A stretch of DNA of 64,000 bases from Aphanomyces cochlioides (Eukaryota > Oomycota > Saprolegniomycetes > Saprolegniales > Verrucalvaceae). The position numbers were made by a program, and so were the translations under genes. Every line of letters begins with the position of its first letter. Within the stretch, counting starts at the first letter, position 1. The DNA is taken from NCBI GenBank assembly GCA_019828595.1, contig JAHQRK010000016.1:682001-746000 (forward strand), in the 5' to 3' direction. Below the pieces are notes generated by a model. The model was not told the DNA's origin and made no database searches. It saw nothing but the letters and a program-made list of their open reading frames with translations. Of the stretch, positions 21,542 to 33,632 are shown in pieces.

Positions 21542-22348
21542 TACAATACAGACCCCATCGATCCAATCTTCCTTGGCTTGCTCTTGCAAGAGTTTGGGCT
21601 CTCCATTCGAAGCGACATAGCTCATGGGCAGCTTTGGAGACAGCTAGGACTAACGTCGAGCTGACAGAGTGTCTGCATTGCCCTGGTTGATCTCATGACG
21701 GCGGAGTCTGTCGGGATGGAATGCCATTGGGCTGAGGTTGTCAGAGCTCCAGTGGCCGACGTCGACTCGTTGTCTAGTCATCGCTGCTGTATTCATCGTC
21801 ACCGTCGTCACAATTGTCACGACTTGGCGTTGGAAACAGTTTTCGACCAAATCCTGACACGTCTAGCGGCGTGTGACGATCGCTATTCTCCTTGCTCTAG
21901 AATGCCGTGTGAGTAAGTTAGGCCGCCCCGAGAAAGAGTTGAAACCTCGAGATCACTCGCTTGTGCCTCGATCCACCTCGCCATTGGTGACTACAAGCAT
22001 GGAGGTCAGTCGTGCAGCCCCCTTTGGGGAGGTCGTACCTTGCAATAGGCATATGCATAATGGAGGGGCGAGTTCCCCCTTGCATCAACCCGGTGGAGGG
22101 AATCGCACTGGAGTAGAATTTGAGCCAGCGGAATCTACGACATCATTGAGCTCAAGTCCCCGTGAGGAACTTTGTACATGGCCAGTCGTCGCTGCAAGCA
22201 TGAGGGATGTCACACCGACAGCATCGCCCATGTAATCCCCACCGCCTGGTCAAGGAAACAACCATTGCATCGAGAAAATCAGGGCAGATATTCATGCTGA
22301 AAGGATATCGGTAGATCCACAAGTGGAGCTAAAAGTCGCGCGGCCGCG
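21542..22348. other. Intergenic, no supported gene
   Basis: No frame with a domain or splice support. It lies between the 3' ends of gene D and the convergent ankyrin gene. Confidence 0.4.
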
Positions 22349-24972
22349 TCATACCTTGCTTCCATCGCTTTCGTCGGCGTCTTGTGGCTGGCAAAGCCCA
22401 TGACCTACGTCCTCCATGAGCCTCTCGTCCTTTCCAGCATCAAGATGATTCACCAGGAGATGCAGGATAGTCTTTTGAGTCTGTGGAGTCGTCGCGTTCA
22501 AGTCCCAAGCTGACTTGGTATGATGAAGAAGCGCTTGAATCTTCTCGGGCTGTCCATTCCACGCTGCTTGCCACAAGGTCTACGTAAGAAAGAATGCCAT
22601 GGTTGAACTCGTTTGCCGCGACCTCGAATTGCCGCCGCGTGTGATTGCGCAGCGCCACTTGGACGGGAATGTGGCCGTGGATATCTTTTGCCTGAACAAG
22701 TTTCTGGAGCTCCACGTCGTACGAACAGAGGAACGCGACGATCTCGTCATGTCCACCGCTTGCTACGATCTCTCTCGTCCAGGTTTCACGCGGGATAATT
22801 GGTACCTGCAAGATGGAGCGCATTTTGCTTCACGGTGGTGAGCGCGTACAGGTTGCAAGTTGGAGTTCGCACAAGGCACTTGGTGGTGTCCACAGCGCCA
22901 GCGTGAGCCGCGCAGTGCAGTGGCGTCCATCCATGTTGATCCGTGGCATTGGCGTCGGCGTTGTGGAGCAACAGAAGGCGAAGCACGTCAGTTTGACCAC
23001 TAGCAGCAGCTATATGCAGTGCAGTCTTTCCCTGCAAAGATGCCACGTCAACGTCAATGTCATGGCATTGCAGCAGTCTCTCTGCCATGTCTGCAGCTAT
23101 CTCGGAGGAAATGCTCGCACAGTACTACAGCGCAAGTGCATGAAGGAGAGCCACACGGCTTGATAGCTCACGTGCAATGCTGTCCATCCGTTGGCGTCGA
23201 CCACGTTGACATTGCCTTGTCGCTCGAGAGCATTCTCCAAGTCCTCCAACGATCCAAACTGGACAACCTACAGCCAGAAGAGATGATGCTGAGCAGCTCA
23301 CGCAAGCTTGATGTGTACTTTGTGGAGTGTGGATTGCAGAAGAGTTCCCGTCTGCATGGAGAGATCGCTGTCTGCGACGTATTCCATCCATGGCTTCACG
23401 GACACGGCTCGTCGGCCGTCTCCGTCATCGCGCAAGTCGACTTGCTCAAATCCAAGCACCAGAGCTACATGCCAAAATCAACCTCCATGTCATCAAGGCG
23501 TGTCGTACCTCTGCGTAGCGCTTTCCCTGGCGCTAGGTTGACGATTTGATTCACTTCAGCTTGGCTGTAGGTTGCTCCACAGCCGAGTTGAAAGCACCAA
23601 GAGACAGCGTCGCGATTGCCATGAAGGGCCGCATACCCGAGCGGTCGCATTCCCCACTCATCTACAGCCCAAATGGCGTTCAGGCACATGGAAAGGCCTT
23701 GATGGAGGAAGACCTCGCGTGTCCAGGTGAGCGACGTGCTTGTGCAGCATCCGCGAGATGCAAGGATGCGCTTGAATCATCCTGCAGACTTTGGGATTGT
23801 GCGAGTGGCAAGCCTACACGACAATTCATGCCATGCTGAAGCGAGAGAAGCGTACATAATGCAAGATCGTCCTTCCTTGCGCATCCGACGACTCCAACAA
23901 GCCAAAGAGGAGCATGGAGAGCCCTTCCGCTGCAACTTTGTCGCCTCCAGGCTTCGCATGTGGAGAACGGTTTGGACTCTGCCGCTTGGGAGACCTGTCG
24001 GCTTTTGTACCTTGATGCGATGGACTTGCAGGACGACTGCCACAGTCACTTGGGTAGTTGAGAAGCAGTTGACAGATTGCGTCGTCGCCAATGCCAATGG
24101 CAATTTGCAGCGCGGAGCGATCGAGTTCGTCGCGGAGTGCGCTCAAATGTGCTAGCGACGCCAACGCCAGCAACTGCTGAAGCCTCTTGGCATCCCTCGA
24201 CACCGTCGCATCCAGGAACGGATCGTTATACGTTGCTGGGAAACTCAATGGTGGGGGATGCCTACCGCGCCGGCCGTCGAGAACAAAAGTGATGATGGCA
24301 AACTTACCTGGCGGTGGATTTCACGTCGTGCTTCTTCTCGTCGTCGGACGAGTCGGGGGATTTGCATTCCTTCTCCTCCGCTTTACTGTCTTTCTCGTCG
24401 TCGTCAGAGGAGGAATCGCTGGTGTGGCGAAATCGCGGCGATGGCTTTTCGTCGTCTTGCATCCCCTTGTCGTCCGCCGCGCTCTTCGGTGTGTCTTTGT
24501 CGTTGTCTATGGCCTTCTCCTCGCTGTGTTTGCCGTCGGATTTGGACTGCGCCGAGAGGTTTCCCTTGTCTTTCGTCGGTTGCAGAGGTGCCAATGCATT
24601 TGATTCGTGTAAGCTGCTGAGTTGCATCTTGGGTGACAATGGCGTCAACGTTGATGCTGCCGCTCCAGTGGTGCCTTGGCTTGTAGTTGATAGAGTTGAT
24701 ACCTTTCTAATTGACAGTGACGACGGTGATGTCGTTGGTGGCCAGGTGGTTATTGGATTCAATTCACGAAGCTCTTGCTTGGCAAACGTCGAGAGCGCCG
24801 ATGGCTTGACTGGACTCAGCGGAGCGGATAGTCCATTGAGTGGTTGCAGTGGATTCAGCTTGGGGCTGCTGGTTGCATCCAAGGCATTCGTCTGGAGAGG
24901 ATCGAGACTCGACAACGCTGGCTTGGACGGACTCCCAAGCGGCTTTGTCAAAGGCTGCAATCCTTTCTCCAT
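22349..24972 (-). CDS. Intron-rich ankyrin repeat protein
   Basis: Exons on the minus strand are 24972-24308, 24261-23856, 23813-23790, 23713-23509, 23464-23319, 23267-23172, 23124-22806, 22762-22623 and 22579-22349, giving about 743 aa. The first exon is a Pro/Ser-rich then highly acidic and basic low-complexity region (DSSSDDDEKDSKAEEKE). The rest is ankyrin repeats, for example GRTILHYACHSHN, GMRPLGYAALHGNRDAV, GKTALHIAAASGQTDVLRLL, GWTPLHCAAHAGAVDTTKCL and KTILHLLVNHLDAG. Ankyrin repeats mediate protein binding, so a scaffold is likely. The intron between 23790 and 23713 (76 nt) is the least certain; it restores frame and repeat spacing, but a one-base frameshift there cannot be excluded. 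Confidence 0.78.
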
Positions 24973-25225
24973 GCTGTCTTCAAGGCATCACACTGCAATG
25001 CGGTTTCAACCACACGAAACGCCGCCTTCAACCAGTCAACAGTCCCGACAAAGGCATGGAAACGTCATTGATTTCAACCACGACAAGCAACGATCGCGTT
25101 GCCCATTCCACGGCCCGTCCTCCTGCGAGGATACATGGAGATTTGGCAGAGGGCTCATGTAGCGGCGGCTGGAAGACAGTGGGGACGCATCATGATAGAT
25201 ACAACGACGACGTCGACTGTTAGAT

Positions 25226-25636
25226 TTACGCATGGAATGCAATGTGCACGCTCGATTCGAGACTGAGACCGACTAAGTACCAGAAGCACATGGATGCCGC
25301 GACGTAGAGGTAGTTGATTTGCTGGATCGCGGAGATGCACAGCGTCCAGACGGATCGCTCCCGTCGGTCGAGTTTGTCCTTGCGGATCTGGAGCTGCAAC
25401 GACTCGACGGTCATTTTGAGCCGACGTTGGCGCGCTTCCCGCTCGTCTCGCTGCATCTTGTGATGAAGTTCCGCAAGTTCCATCTCGAGTGCAAACACTT
25501 TGTGCTTGAGTTCGATCACTTGCCGACAAAGTTCTTCCTCCCTTGGACTGCATTCCTCCGTCTTCTTCTTCCCCAGGACATTGTTGATGATTGCACACAC
25601 GACTTGGACGGCCCCGCCGACAAACGCGACTTCCAT
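25226..25636 (-). CDS. Small coiled-coil protein with C-terminal membrane segment
   Basis: A single exon of 136 codons. A short hydrophobic N terminus (VAFVGGAVQVVCAIINNVLG) precedes a charged coiled coil at residues ~25-95 (REEELCRQVIELKHKVFALE...). A hydrophobic tail follows (NYLYVAASMCFWYLVGLSL). The layout suits a membrane-anchored adaptor. Family not recognised. It is divergent from the gene at 25764, with 127 bp between the two start codons. Confidence 0.65.
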   Translation of the reverse strand: MEVAFVGGAVQVVCAIINNVLGKKKTEECSPREEELCRQVIELKHKVFALEMELAELHHKMQRDEREARQRRLKMTVESLQLQIRKDKLDRRERSVWTLCISAIQQINYLYVAASMCFWYLVGLSLESSVHIAFHA

Positions 25637-25763
25637 CTTCGATCTTCTCGTCCAAGTGCGGTTTTCTCATCTCTCTCCGATCTTGTATGCTTGACGGCAA
25701 CTCGCACATGATGGACGTCGAACTTTATAGCAAGGACTGTTTCATCATACCGGTTTCAAAGTC
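25637..25763. promoter_or_regulatory. Short bidirectional promoter region
   Basis: The 127 bp separating the start codons of two divergent small membrane-protein genes must hold both promoters and both 5' leaders. No TATA-like box or initiator was confidently seen, so this call rests on gene arrangement only. Confidence 0.45.
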
Positions 25764-26174
25764 ATGGAAGCGATCGTGCGGCGCATTGTGAATGAGTTTC
25801 TCTTCAAGGACTCGTGGACATGGCCGACATATCTAGCCTTCGTTGCCACTGCAATCGGTACTTTTATCCTGTCGACTGCCATCTCGCGCATTGCATTCTC
25901 GCTCGTCTTTGACGAGCACACGCCAAAGATGCCCAAGCCGCATGAGGTTGACGTTGAGGTTTCCACGGAAAGCGAGGCGGATGGCGAAGACTGCAGTGCC
26001 ATGTCGTCGGCTGAATCCTCAAGCGAGGCGTCGTCCGACAGCAGCTCAGAGGATGAAGACGTCGACGAAGACAAGGACCACCACGAGTTCAAACCCATCA
26101 AGTTGAGACTCCCATCTCTCCTTGACTACGACGCCTCCGTGGTGCGGGAACCAGAGCATTTGAAAACTTTATAA
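25764..26174 (+). CDS. Small single-pass membrane protein with acidic Ser-rich tail
   Basis: A single exon of 136 aa. One transmembrane segment at residues ~18-47 (YLAFVATAIGTFILSTAISRIAF) is followed by an acidic, serine-rich stretch (AESSSEASSDSSSEDEDVDEDKD) with many casein kinase 2-like sites and a conserved-looking end (FKPIKLRLPSLLDYDASVV). Family not recognised. The gene ends 41 nt before the convergent phosphomevalonate kinase stop codon. Confidence 0.65.
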   Translation: MEAIVRRIVNEFLFKDSWTWPTYLAFVATAIGTFILSTAISRIAFSLVFDEHTPKMPKPHEVDVEVSTESEADGEDCSAMSSAESSSEASSDSSSEDEDVDEDKDHHEFKPIKLRLPSLLDYDASVVREPEHLKTL

Positions 26175-26214
26175 CACGATGACAGCGCTCTATCTCTCGT
26201 CCTCGTTGAGCTTT

Positions 26215-27995
26215 TTATTCCCGGAGGAGACCGCCTTGCCAACCATTCGGCGCTGCGTCGACCAACAGCGCGCTCACACTGTCAGGAATACTCAGTGTGC
26301 GCTAGGTAGATGACATGAAGACGTACCTCGTCGCTGTCCACGTCGACCAGAACTGTTCGACTTTGTCCAAGACGCTTTCATACAGCACAATCGCAAAGAT
26401 GGCGTCGTTGCCGCCAGCTCCAGGAACTCCAGCAAACAAGACGCCAGGGACTTCCATCGTCGCGTCAATTAGCGCAGTCTGGTCGGCTGGCTCAATGGGA
26501 ACACCGGCCAATGCTCCCATTTCACTACCAAGGCGGCATGCTGAGTTCATTTCCTTCACCGAGCGATGGAAACTTACCGCAAATACGATCGGACGTCCAA
26601 GAAAGTCTGGCGGAGATCAACAAGAAGCGCTCCGACGGTTGCATCGGCGGCTGTCCACTACATCACAAAATCAACTCTGAAAATGGAGGATGAGTATGGA
26701 AACCTCCGACGCTGGAAGACGAGAGAGCGCTTCAAGTGAGTTGCTTTGGCTCAAATGCGCCGCGATTTGTTCGAACCCTGCTGGAATCGCTTCGTTCTTT
26801 GCATTCAGCGCCTTCCACAATGCCGCGGATCCTTCCGGGTCGGCGGCTTTCCAAGCGAGGACTTTGCGGACCATCGAGACAGTCGCTGAGCCGGCATTCA
26901 CGTCGCCCATGATCATGTGCATGCCTTCTGGCAAACAAAATGGACGCTAGCAACGTCGATGAGAGAGAAATGGAGCTTGGTAGTACCACAATGTTATCCC
27001 AAGGAGCTGCGATGCGAGCCGCCAGTGCGACGGGATCAATCGCGCCACCATTGAGGAATGCTTGAATCCCGTCCGGTCGGAAGCGAGTGTAGCGCTGGTT
27101 GCCGTAGGATGCCGCCGATACATCAAAGCCGCTACCGATCTATGAAGGGCTAAGTGAGTAGAAGAGCACCGCGCACCTTTTCTTGGGCGATGGAATGACA
27201 GATTTGAGCCAAGTTGTGAACGATCTGGACGCCCTTGCGGGTGTTTTCATCGTCATGCGCCGTTGAGGGGATGTCGGCGGCATTGAAGTAGCCCAAGAGA
27301 GCGCCGACGAGCGACGTAATGAGTGCTGCTGAGCTGCCCATTCCAGTCTTTGCAATCTTGGCACGGCCTACAGCAAAGAGAAGGTAGAAAGAACTTGAAA
27401 GTGGTGCTTGCGTTACCTGCGTCGTCGAGAAGACTTGGCAAAAATCGCGGTAGTGTTGCAAGATGCTTGCGGGAGACGTCAAGTCCACGGAGTTCCAACT
27501 ACAGCATCATTCAGCGATGGACATCACGCTAGCATGGACGTACTTGCTCCCGCTGCGAGTAGAAATCATTGTCGGCTTCAAGAGTGATCACAATGCATTG
27601 GTTGGCACGGCGAATTTCGTCAATGCGAGCGGCAAAGTTGTATGTGCCCAAGAGCCCACTCAGAGCCGCACCACAAACGTGGATGGTTTTCTCCACGTAT
27701 GGGTTTTCCGTTGCATCCCTGGCAAGATGAGCTCAGTCATGAGTGATAAAGAGAGCAAATACGTGAAGTGGAAAGCCGTCGCCGTCAGTCGTCCGTGCAT
27801 CGTTTGATGGAACTGTGGGCTGTGAACGCGGACTGCAACGCCGTCCTCGTTGGCTTGGTTAGACTCATCCAATGGCTCCAGCGACGCAGTAGTGTGGAAG
27901 CGCGAGCTGGCAGCGATGACTGCGCCAGAGAATTCGGGCTCGAGGACGAGATATCCACCCGTGATCAAGATCTTGCCCGGAGCAGAGACGCGCAT
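26215..27995 (-). CDS. ERG8: Phosphomevalonate kinase
   Basis: Nine exons (27995-27763, 27718-27544, 27498-27417, 27367-27177, 27139-26987, 26946-26704, 26657-26578, 26524-26327, 26278-26215) encode 472 aa in unbroken frame. The enzyme is a GHMP kinase that converts mevalonate 5-phosphate to the diphosphate for isoprenoid synthesis. Motif 1 is SAPGKILITGGYLVLEP near the N terminus, the ATP loop is KTGMGSSAALITSLVG, followed by GSGFDVSAASYG, and a C-terminal PGVLFAGVPGAGGNDAIF supplies the third GHMP motif. LREMGALAGVPIEP is diagnostic of the phosphomevalonate kinase subgroup. The start is the ATG directly before RVSAPGK. There is no targeting peptide, so it is cytosolic or peroxisomal. Confidence 0.92.
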
Positions 27996-29268
27996 GGCAC
28001 TCAATTTCAGTGTCTTCAAACTTGATTACCGTAGAACGTATATCAAACGTTGCGTCCATATTTCAGACTTTATACAAAATTTCGAAGGTAAGTGGGACGT
28101 AGTTAGTGTTGACAAATCGTATATTGTAAGTTGCATACAAATTTGAAGATAAACTCTATGCCTACATTTTGAACAAGATATCGATTATAAGGGGTATTAT
28201 TTATTAAGATAATCAATTTCTACAGGATTCCATTTTGCCGATCACAAGGCCTCAGGCATGAAGCCAAGCCAAGACAGCACCCACAGGTGTCTGGACGAAT
28301 AAAGACGATAAAATGATTTCGAGTTTCTGTCATACCGTGTAATGTATAGAAAACTTCTATGAACTCGCGGTAGTCGTCACTTCGTCTATGGTATTGGCGT
28401 GCTATCATGGGCTTACGCCGAAGAAAACTAGTCGTCGTCGTTTGCAGGCATGAACAACTGTGTTCTGCCCTTGCGTGTTCTGCTATCATGTCGGCGTCTC
28501 CTGATTGATCACTTGTCGGATCGATGAGAATTACCGTCAGATGGCTATGGGCATGTCAAAATTTACCCGTCAGAATCGATATATATAAAATTGGAAAGGT
28601 ATAGGTCAGACACAGGTGAGAATAAATTCTACCTCTCATTTATTATATTTTGCCTTCATCAGGTTTGTACAAATTTTCACAGTAGTCCGTATAATATACG
28701 GACTACTGTGAAAATTTGTACAAACTACGGTACCAACACTATAATTTAATTGGATAAAATAATTCATGTAGTGTCATATGATTGGATAAAAACATTTAGC
28801 CTAGCCAATCAAAACAAATGAAATGTTTGTTTAAAACTTACTATTAATAGTATAAAGTTCATACCATTACTGGTTTATGCCCTCATTGGACTCAATATAA
28901 TTCAAACCGTGCTGAGCTTCATAAAGCTATGGAGCATCTATCTATTCACTCCTGATAGAACAAGAATGTGCAATTGCATACTGAATGAGGATACACGATT
29001 GATTGTTATTCTTATCCAGACTTCAAAGTTATCCTTCATTACGTGAAGCATGGCACAATACTTCGAGCTTCCAAGCGGAGCTCACGTTATCGAGAAATAA
29101 GTGTGTAGTGTGATCATTTAAAAGGATGGTTTGGCATTGCACATATTCTGGCTTGGTTTCAATAGTTAGGATATATCATACCTTCGTAGAAGATACATGT
29201 AACCTGAATTTGTTTCAAATGCTACAACATTAACATGATAGGCGTATGCTACCTGCTTATGCTCCAGA
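27996..29268. other. AT-rich intergenic region
   Basis: No supported gene. A minus-strand frame at 28489-28220 (89 codons) has no recognised domain. It contains the 63-bp perfect palindrome listed separately and the insertion site of the Copia element. Confidence 0.45.
28663..28725. repeat. Perfect 31-bp inverted repeat with 1-nt centre
   Basis: Arms 28663-28693 and 28695-28725 are exactly complementary (GTTTGTACAAATTTTCACAG... read from either side) around A28694. It lies in non-coding AT-rich DNA with no gene within 600 bp on either side. Such a sequence can extrude as a cruciform or fold into a long RNA hairpin. Confidence 0.9.
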
Positions 29269-29273
29269 CTTAC

Positions 29274-29400
29274 TAACTCTGGAAAATTTATATTATTGCC
29301 CAATAGAAATAGGACACTACAGAACTGGCCCAAGGCCACTCATTTTAACTTCCTAATCTTACTCTTGAATTCACCCCCGCCGTGTCAAGACTTCCTGTAA
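29274..29400 (+). repeat. 5' LTR of Copia element 1
   Basis: 127 bp, beginning TAACTCTGG and ending CTTCCTGTAA, unusual for not having TG...CA ends. It is directly preceded by CTTAC. Confidence 0.88.
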
Positions 29401-29447
29401 GGTTAACAGCCGTACTTTCTCTTAAAAGAAACCCACAACGATCAACT

Positions 29448-32400
29448 ATGTCTACACCTCCCGCATCCCCCACCCAGTCGGAACTCGAACAAGCCGGAGC
29501 AATCGAAATCATGTCCAACGAGCTTGGAGAATTGAGGGCTCTGATCGAGCAACAATAGAAGGAGATGGAGTCGAAGCGCTTGCAGAGCACCATGACGAAG
29601 TCGACGTCGACAACCACCGAAACGGAAGCCAAGGACCTCCTACGCAAGGTTAGATTTGACGGCAAGAACTTTTCAACCTTCAAGGCCAAGTTCGAGGGGG
29701 GGTGTCAACTGCGACGCATCTGGGGCATCATCACCGGCTTTGAAACGCTGGAAGCTGACGTTACACCACAGCAAGCCGTAGAGCACTCAGACAAAGAGAT
29801 CTTAGCCAAGTCTTACCTCCAAACATCTCTCTCGGATGAAGTCTTCGACATGATCCGAGAGGATAAAACGCCCGGCGAGATGTGGAAGACCCTTGTCGAT
29901 AATTACGAAAAGAAGGAATGGTCCAACACCATCTATGTGCTTCGACGTCTGTGTGAGATGAAGTATGGCCCAAATCGGACATGCTCAAGCACATCACGAA
30001 GACACACGCGATATTCCGTGACCTAAACGACATGGGAAAGGCGATCAACGAGAAAGAAACGGTGGAGTGCATCCTGGTTACCTTGCCAAACGACGGACCA
30101 GACAACTTCAACTCGTTTATCAATCTCCTGAAGCCCACTCCTACTCAAGACATCAACTTGAAAGTCCTAACGAGTGCACTACTGAACGAAGAGGAGAAGC
30201 GAAAAGAGCGCAAACGTTCTCGGTCCGCGCAGTCGCCAAAAGAGCACGACCACAAGAAACGCAAGACCGGCAACGACTTCAACAGCATCATCAGTGAGAT
30301 CAATGCGCTAAAGACAAAGTTGAACACAATCAACAATGGCAAGCACTTTGACGGAAAGTGGTGCTTCATTTGCCGCAAGAATGGCGACCACGTCGCTCAA
30401 GACCACGATGACTTCGATCCGAACTATCGTGAAAAGAGAGGGAAGGGGGATATCAAAAGAAAAACGGTACCTCGCGCACTTCGTTCAAGAAGACGACCGC
30501 AAAGAAACCGAAAGGATCAGACGATGAGGATATTACCTACAATATCAATGCCATCAGCCACAATGAATGTCGAGGTCAAGAAACTCACTGGACCCTTGAC
30601 AATTGTGCCACCGGTCATGTCACTGGCAATCAACACTACGTCAAAAACTGTCATGGCGACGCCAACCTGATCTTACCCAACGGCGACAAAATGAGGGGCT
30701 GCTGTGGCACCGCATGCATTGAACTGAATGACGGCACGAAGCCGTCGATCCTCGTGCTTGACAATGTGACATTCGAACCCAACATCTACAAGAACCTCAT
30801 CTCCCATATACAATTGTTGAGGATGGGCTACCAGCTCGTGAAGCACTCAATTTCAAACTCCACAACGGCATGTATGTACTCCAACACACAATGCGGAACC
30901 AAGTCAACGCCATCGCCACGGGCGAGAAGTTAGTATACTGGCACAACAAGCTGAACCACACCAACTTCGACCAAGTTGCCAAGATTATCAAGCCGATCCT
31001 GAACAAGGACGAAGACTTGTCCTCGACGAAAACGCTGTGCGATGGGTGCATGCAGGGCCAAGCCAAACGTGTGTCGTTCAGGAACCAACATCACTACGTC
31101 GCTCCACTCCCCTTGGAAAGCCTCAGCACCGACCAATGCGGACCAATTACTCCGAAAACAATCCATGGACAGAAGTATACCAGTGTGTTCACTGACCATG
31201 CATCCCGTTTCATCTTTGGTCGTCTCCTCAAGTCGAAAGACGAAGCGATACTGCACTGGAAGAGCTGACATCAGAGCTCGACAATCAAAGAAGAGACTCA
31301 CGTTTAAGCAACATCTATTCGGACGGAGGCGGCGAGTACACAAGCACAAACTTTCGCGCAGCATGCAGCGCAAGAGGGATCAAACAGAAGTTCACAAATG
31401 CGCATACCCCCGAAGAGAATCACCTTGCTGAGAAGACAAATGAATACATATTCAGCAAGGTCAGGACTTACATGACAATCAGCGGATTGCCAGCGACGTT
31501 GTGGGGATATGCATTGGAGCATGTTATCCATGTGTACAACAACACCCGGCAAGAGCTTCTCAATCAGCGAGCGCCGTACGAAGCCTAGTTTGGGAAACCT
31601 AGCAGACTCCATATGCTCAAAACCTTTGGTTGTCTTGCCTACATGTATGTGCCGAAAACCGAACGATCGTCAAAGCTCTCAAATCCAGCGATCCCTTGCG
31701 TGTTCGTCGGTTATGCTAAGAACAAACTCGGTTACTTGCTTTACAACCCGAAGACATGTACCATACAAACATCGCGCTCTGTGAAGTTTGACGAAACAAA
31801 AATCCGCAACGGCAAAATGTTCCAAGAACAGGACTTCAAGACGGGCAGACTGGTTATTCCCACGATCGAATCGACAGGAAAACTGGCATTGGACGATGAC
31901 CTAAGTAAAGTCCGCTTCAACATCCCCGACGATGAGCTCGACCAACCCCAACATATGCACGACACTGACAAGGAGAGCTCCACACGTACCAACAAACGAC
32001 CTGCAACACGCCACTCGAGTCGAACATCCAAGAAACCCAAGCGGTTCGAAGTCAACAATGTCGAAAATGCTCTTGACACAAAGATCGTCGAGCCACAGAC
32101 CTTCCAAGACGTCGACAGAAGCGCTGATCGTACCCAGTGGATAGAAGCCACGAACGCTGAATATCAAGCAATGTTAGCAAATGACGTGTGGCACCTGGTC
32201 GAACTACCTGCAAATCGCAAAGCATTGAAAAGCAAATGGGTGTGGAAGGCAAAGTACAAGCAAGATGGGTCGCTTGAACGATTCAAAGCGCGCCTTTGTC
32301 TGAAAGGATACCTACAAATTGCGGGAGTGGACTTCAACGACACTTACGCACCAGTTCTACGCCTTGATTCCCTTCGAATGCTCTGAGCCATCATCGCCAG

Positions 32401-33632
32401 GCTTGACCTTGAGACGGCGCAACTCGACGTCAAGACAGCATTCCTTAATGGAGACATTGACGAGGATATCTACATGGAACAGCCTGAGAGATATCAAGTC
32501 GTGGGGAAGACTCACCTGGTTTGCAAGCTGAAAAAGTCGATCTATGGCCTGAAACAGGCTCCAAGACAATGGTACAAGAAGCTTGATGCTCACTTGCAAT
32601 CAAGCGGGTTCAAGAGATGTCAGAAGGAGCAATGCATCTATGTCATGGTGAACTCACAGCACCGATGCATCGTTTACCTGGCTGTGTACGTCGACGACAT
32701 TGTGATTGCAGCACAAGAGCAAAGAAATCCTAAACTCCATTCGAAAAGATCTAACACAGACAGTCGAAATGACAGACAAAGGAGAATTGTCATACCTGCT
32801 TGGCATCAAAGTCGAGCGAAACCGAACAACGCGCACGCTCAAGATATCGCAAGAGAAGTTCGTCGACGAGCTGCTCGTTAAGTTTCACATGAGAAATTGT
32901 GACACCGCACCAACGCCGCAAGCACAAGGCCTACCAGCAAACACTGAGCCAAACAACAAGCAAACAACGCTACCGTACCGCAGTCTAACTGGCGCTCTAC
33001 AATACCTGGTCACAGCGACAAGACCAGACATTGTGTTTGCCGTCCGCTTTCTATCGTTACACAATCATGACTACAACGTATGTCACTGGAAGATGGCAAA
33101 GCGCACGCTCAAGTACCTCAAAGGAACGCGATCCCATGGCATTCGATATGACGGGAAAACAAGCGCCACACCGATCGCCTTCAGTGACGCTGATTTCGCC
33201 AACGACAAGAATGACAGCAAGTCTATCACAGGTTCGGTTATCACAATGGCACATGGAGCAGTCATATACATGTCCAAGAAACAAAGCCTCATCGGTCAGA
33301 GCACGACTGAGGTCGAGTACATCGCGGCGGCAGAAACGGCCAAGAACCTCGTATGGCTGTATGAGTTACTCCAAGAAATGCGAATCGACATTGACCTACC
33401 GATCCAAATGCATGTCGACAATCAAAGTGCAATGCAAGTGGCAAAGGCCACAGCAACGCACAGCCGAACAAAGCACATCCGCTTGCGCTTTCATTTTTTG
33501 AAGGACTTGGTGGAAGAAAGCATTGTTGACCTACAATACATCAGCACGAAGCACCAACTGGCCGACATGTTCACCAAAGTTCAAAGCCAAGAGGTATTCG
33601 AAACACAACGCACAAGGCTTGGCATCTGCTAA
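29448..33632 (+). pseudogene. Copia gag-pol, broken
   Basis: Gag begins at ATG 29448 with an in-frame TAG at 29556. A zinc-knuckle-like CFICRKNGDHV, a gag-pre-integrase/integrase region (WHNKLNHTNFDQV; IYSDGGGEYTS), reverse transcriptase (WKAKYKQDGSLERFKARL; KSIYGLKQAPRQW; LAVYVDDIV) and RNase H (FSDADFANDKND; TTEVEYIAAAE) follow in Copia order. It is broken by frameshifts near 29970, 30480, 30860, 31260 and 32720, and by stops at 31586-31588 (TAG) and 32384-32386 (TGA). The protease active site reads DNCATGH instead of D(S/T)GA. The RNase H end (32706-33632) is the longest intact piece. Confidence 0.88.

Noticed and set aside
24314..25162. 282-codon plus-strand frame opposite the ankyrin gene
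   Set aside because: Ser/Phe-rich antisense shadow of the low-complexity first exon, which splices in frame to ankyrin repeats on the minus strand.
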